A stretch of 5,014 nt of DNA from Nitrospira sp. (GTDB lineage: Bacteria > Nitrospirota > Nitrospiria > Nitrospirales > Nitrospiraceae). The first letter of the stretch is position 1. Every line of letters begins with the position of its first letter. The stretch spans positions 1 through 5,014 of the forward strand of contig JANYBU010000386.1 of the NCBI GenBank assembly GCA_025360665.1, in the 5' to 3' direction. Positions 4,334-5,014 of this stretch are shown here, in pieces. Under the pieces are notes generated by a model. It did not search any database. It was not told the DNA's origin and was given only the letters and a program-made list of their open reading frames with translations. The translations under genes and the position numbers were made by a program.

Positions 4334-5014
4334 ATGTGGCTGACCCTCCTCGCACTTCGCAATCGCATCGGCATCCTGATGCTGTCCTTTGCCATGGTGA
4401 TCCTGGGCGCCACCTCCCTGCAGCGGCTACCGGTCGATCTCTTTCCACAGATTCAAGTGCCCGTCGCATTCGTCGGCGTCATCTATAAAGGCGCGCCCCC
4501 GCTCGACATCGAACAGAGTGTCGTCTACCCCATCGAAAAAGCCGTCAGCTCTGCGTCGAACGTCGAGCATGTCGAGTCGTTTGCGAAACAAGGCATCGGC
4601 GCGGTACAGATCTGGTTCAACTGGGGCGCGGACATTAACGTCGGCCAGATGGAGGTGATGCAACGCATCACCCAAATTCTCAACAGCCTCCCGCCCGGCA
4701 TTCTGCAACCCTTCATCGTCAAGTTCGACGTCTCCAATATCCCTGTCTCCCTTGTGACGGTCTCCAGCGAGGATCTCGACGAACGGGCCCTGTACGATCT
4801 GGCCTTTAATACGATTGCGCCGCAAATCGAACAGATCGCCAACGTCGCTGCCGCCACCGTGGAAGGCGGGAAGATCCGCCAGATCAACATCAACCTCGAC
4901 CCGGCACTGTTGAACGCCCGGAGCCTCTCGATCCTCGACGTCGTCAAATCCGTGAAGGCCGCCAACCTCATTCTCCCCTCGGGCGACATCAAAGCCGGCA
5001 ATCTGGACTACAAC
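4334..5014 (+). CDS. RND efflux permease, inner-membrane subunit (5' part only)
   Basis: The frame is open from this ATG to the window edge, 227 codons of a protein usually over 1,000 residues long, so the gene is cut by the window and not by mutation. RND permeases use the proton gradient to drive substrate out through an adaptor and outer-membrane channel. Residues 12-29 are the first transmembrane helix, followed by the conserved LPVDLFPQI (32-40). The porter-domain pattern GAPPLDIEQSV (53-63) with PIEKAV (66-71) follows, then WFNWGADINVGQMEVMQRI (94-112) and LNSLPPGI (116-123). All are in the places expected for the AcrB-like superfamily. Drug versus metal specificity cannot be judged because the key helix 4 residues are missing. 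It follows the adaptor by 115 bases. No purine-rich ribosome binding site precedes the ATG, and no earlier in-frame start is seen. Confidence 0.92.
   Translation, partial: MWLTLLALRNRIGILMLSFAMVILGATSLQRLPVDLFPQIQVPVAFVGVIYKGAPPLDIEQSVVYPIEKAVSSASNVEHVESFAKQGIGAVQIWFNWGADINVGQMEVMQRITQILNSLPPGILQPFIVKFDVSNIPVSLVTVSSEDLDERALYDLAFNTIAPQIEQIANVAAATVEGGKIRQININLDPALLNARSLSILDVVKSVKAANLILPSGDIKAGNLDYN

Overview
The window looks like a chromosomal piece of a GC-rich, Gram-negative (diderm) bacterium. The efflux genes, the secreted DUF1566 protein and the intergenic heptamer repeats suggest a Nitrospira-like organism. This is inference from recalled features, not a database match.

Layout. (1) Bases 1-140 hold a possible 3' end of a gene stopping at 75-77. 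It is followed by two copies of TTCTAATTG and a sequence that, read on the minus strand, starts TGTCTGACGTCAATTAG, which resembles one end of an insertion sequence. (2) Bases 141-796 carry no credible gene; the only clear structure is a perfect GC-rich hairpin at 371-395. (3) Bases 797-1441, minus strand, encode a secreted protein with a DUF1566 (Lcl C-terminal) domain and a strong ribosome binding site. (4) Bases 1442-2292 are mostly gene-free: tandem heptamers at 1502-1544, a short frameshifted gene remnant on the minus strand at 1583-1716, a 14-bp palindrome at 2080-2093 and a 9-bp-stem hairpin at 2169-2196. (5) From 2293 onward is an efflux operon on the plus strand: a structured control region, a TetR-family repressor (2366-3034), an RND periplasmic adaptor (3031-4218, overlapping the repressor by the four bases ATGA), a 115-bp gap built largely of 7-nt repeats in inverted orientation, and the first 227 codons of an RND inner-membrane permease (4334 to the window edge).

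How the genes work together. The TetR protein probably binds the AGTAAG-CA-CTTACT palindrome just before its own ATG. It would thereby repress itself and the translationally coupled adaptor, and probably the permease by read-through. Ligand binding would release repression. Adaptor and permease would form a proton-driven tripartite pump with an outer-membrane channel that is not in the window. The substrate cannot be told from sequence. The most unusual material is non-coding: the heptamer-repeat element between adaptor and permease, which leaves the permease without a Shine-Dalgarno sequence, and the dense set of nested repeats in front of the repressor.
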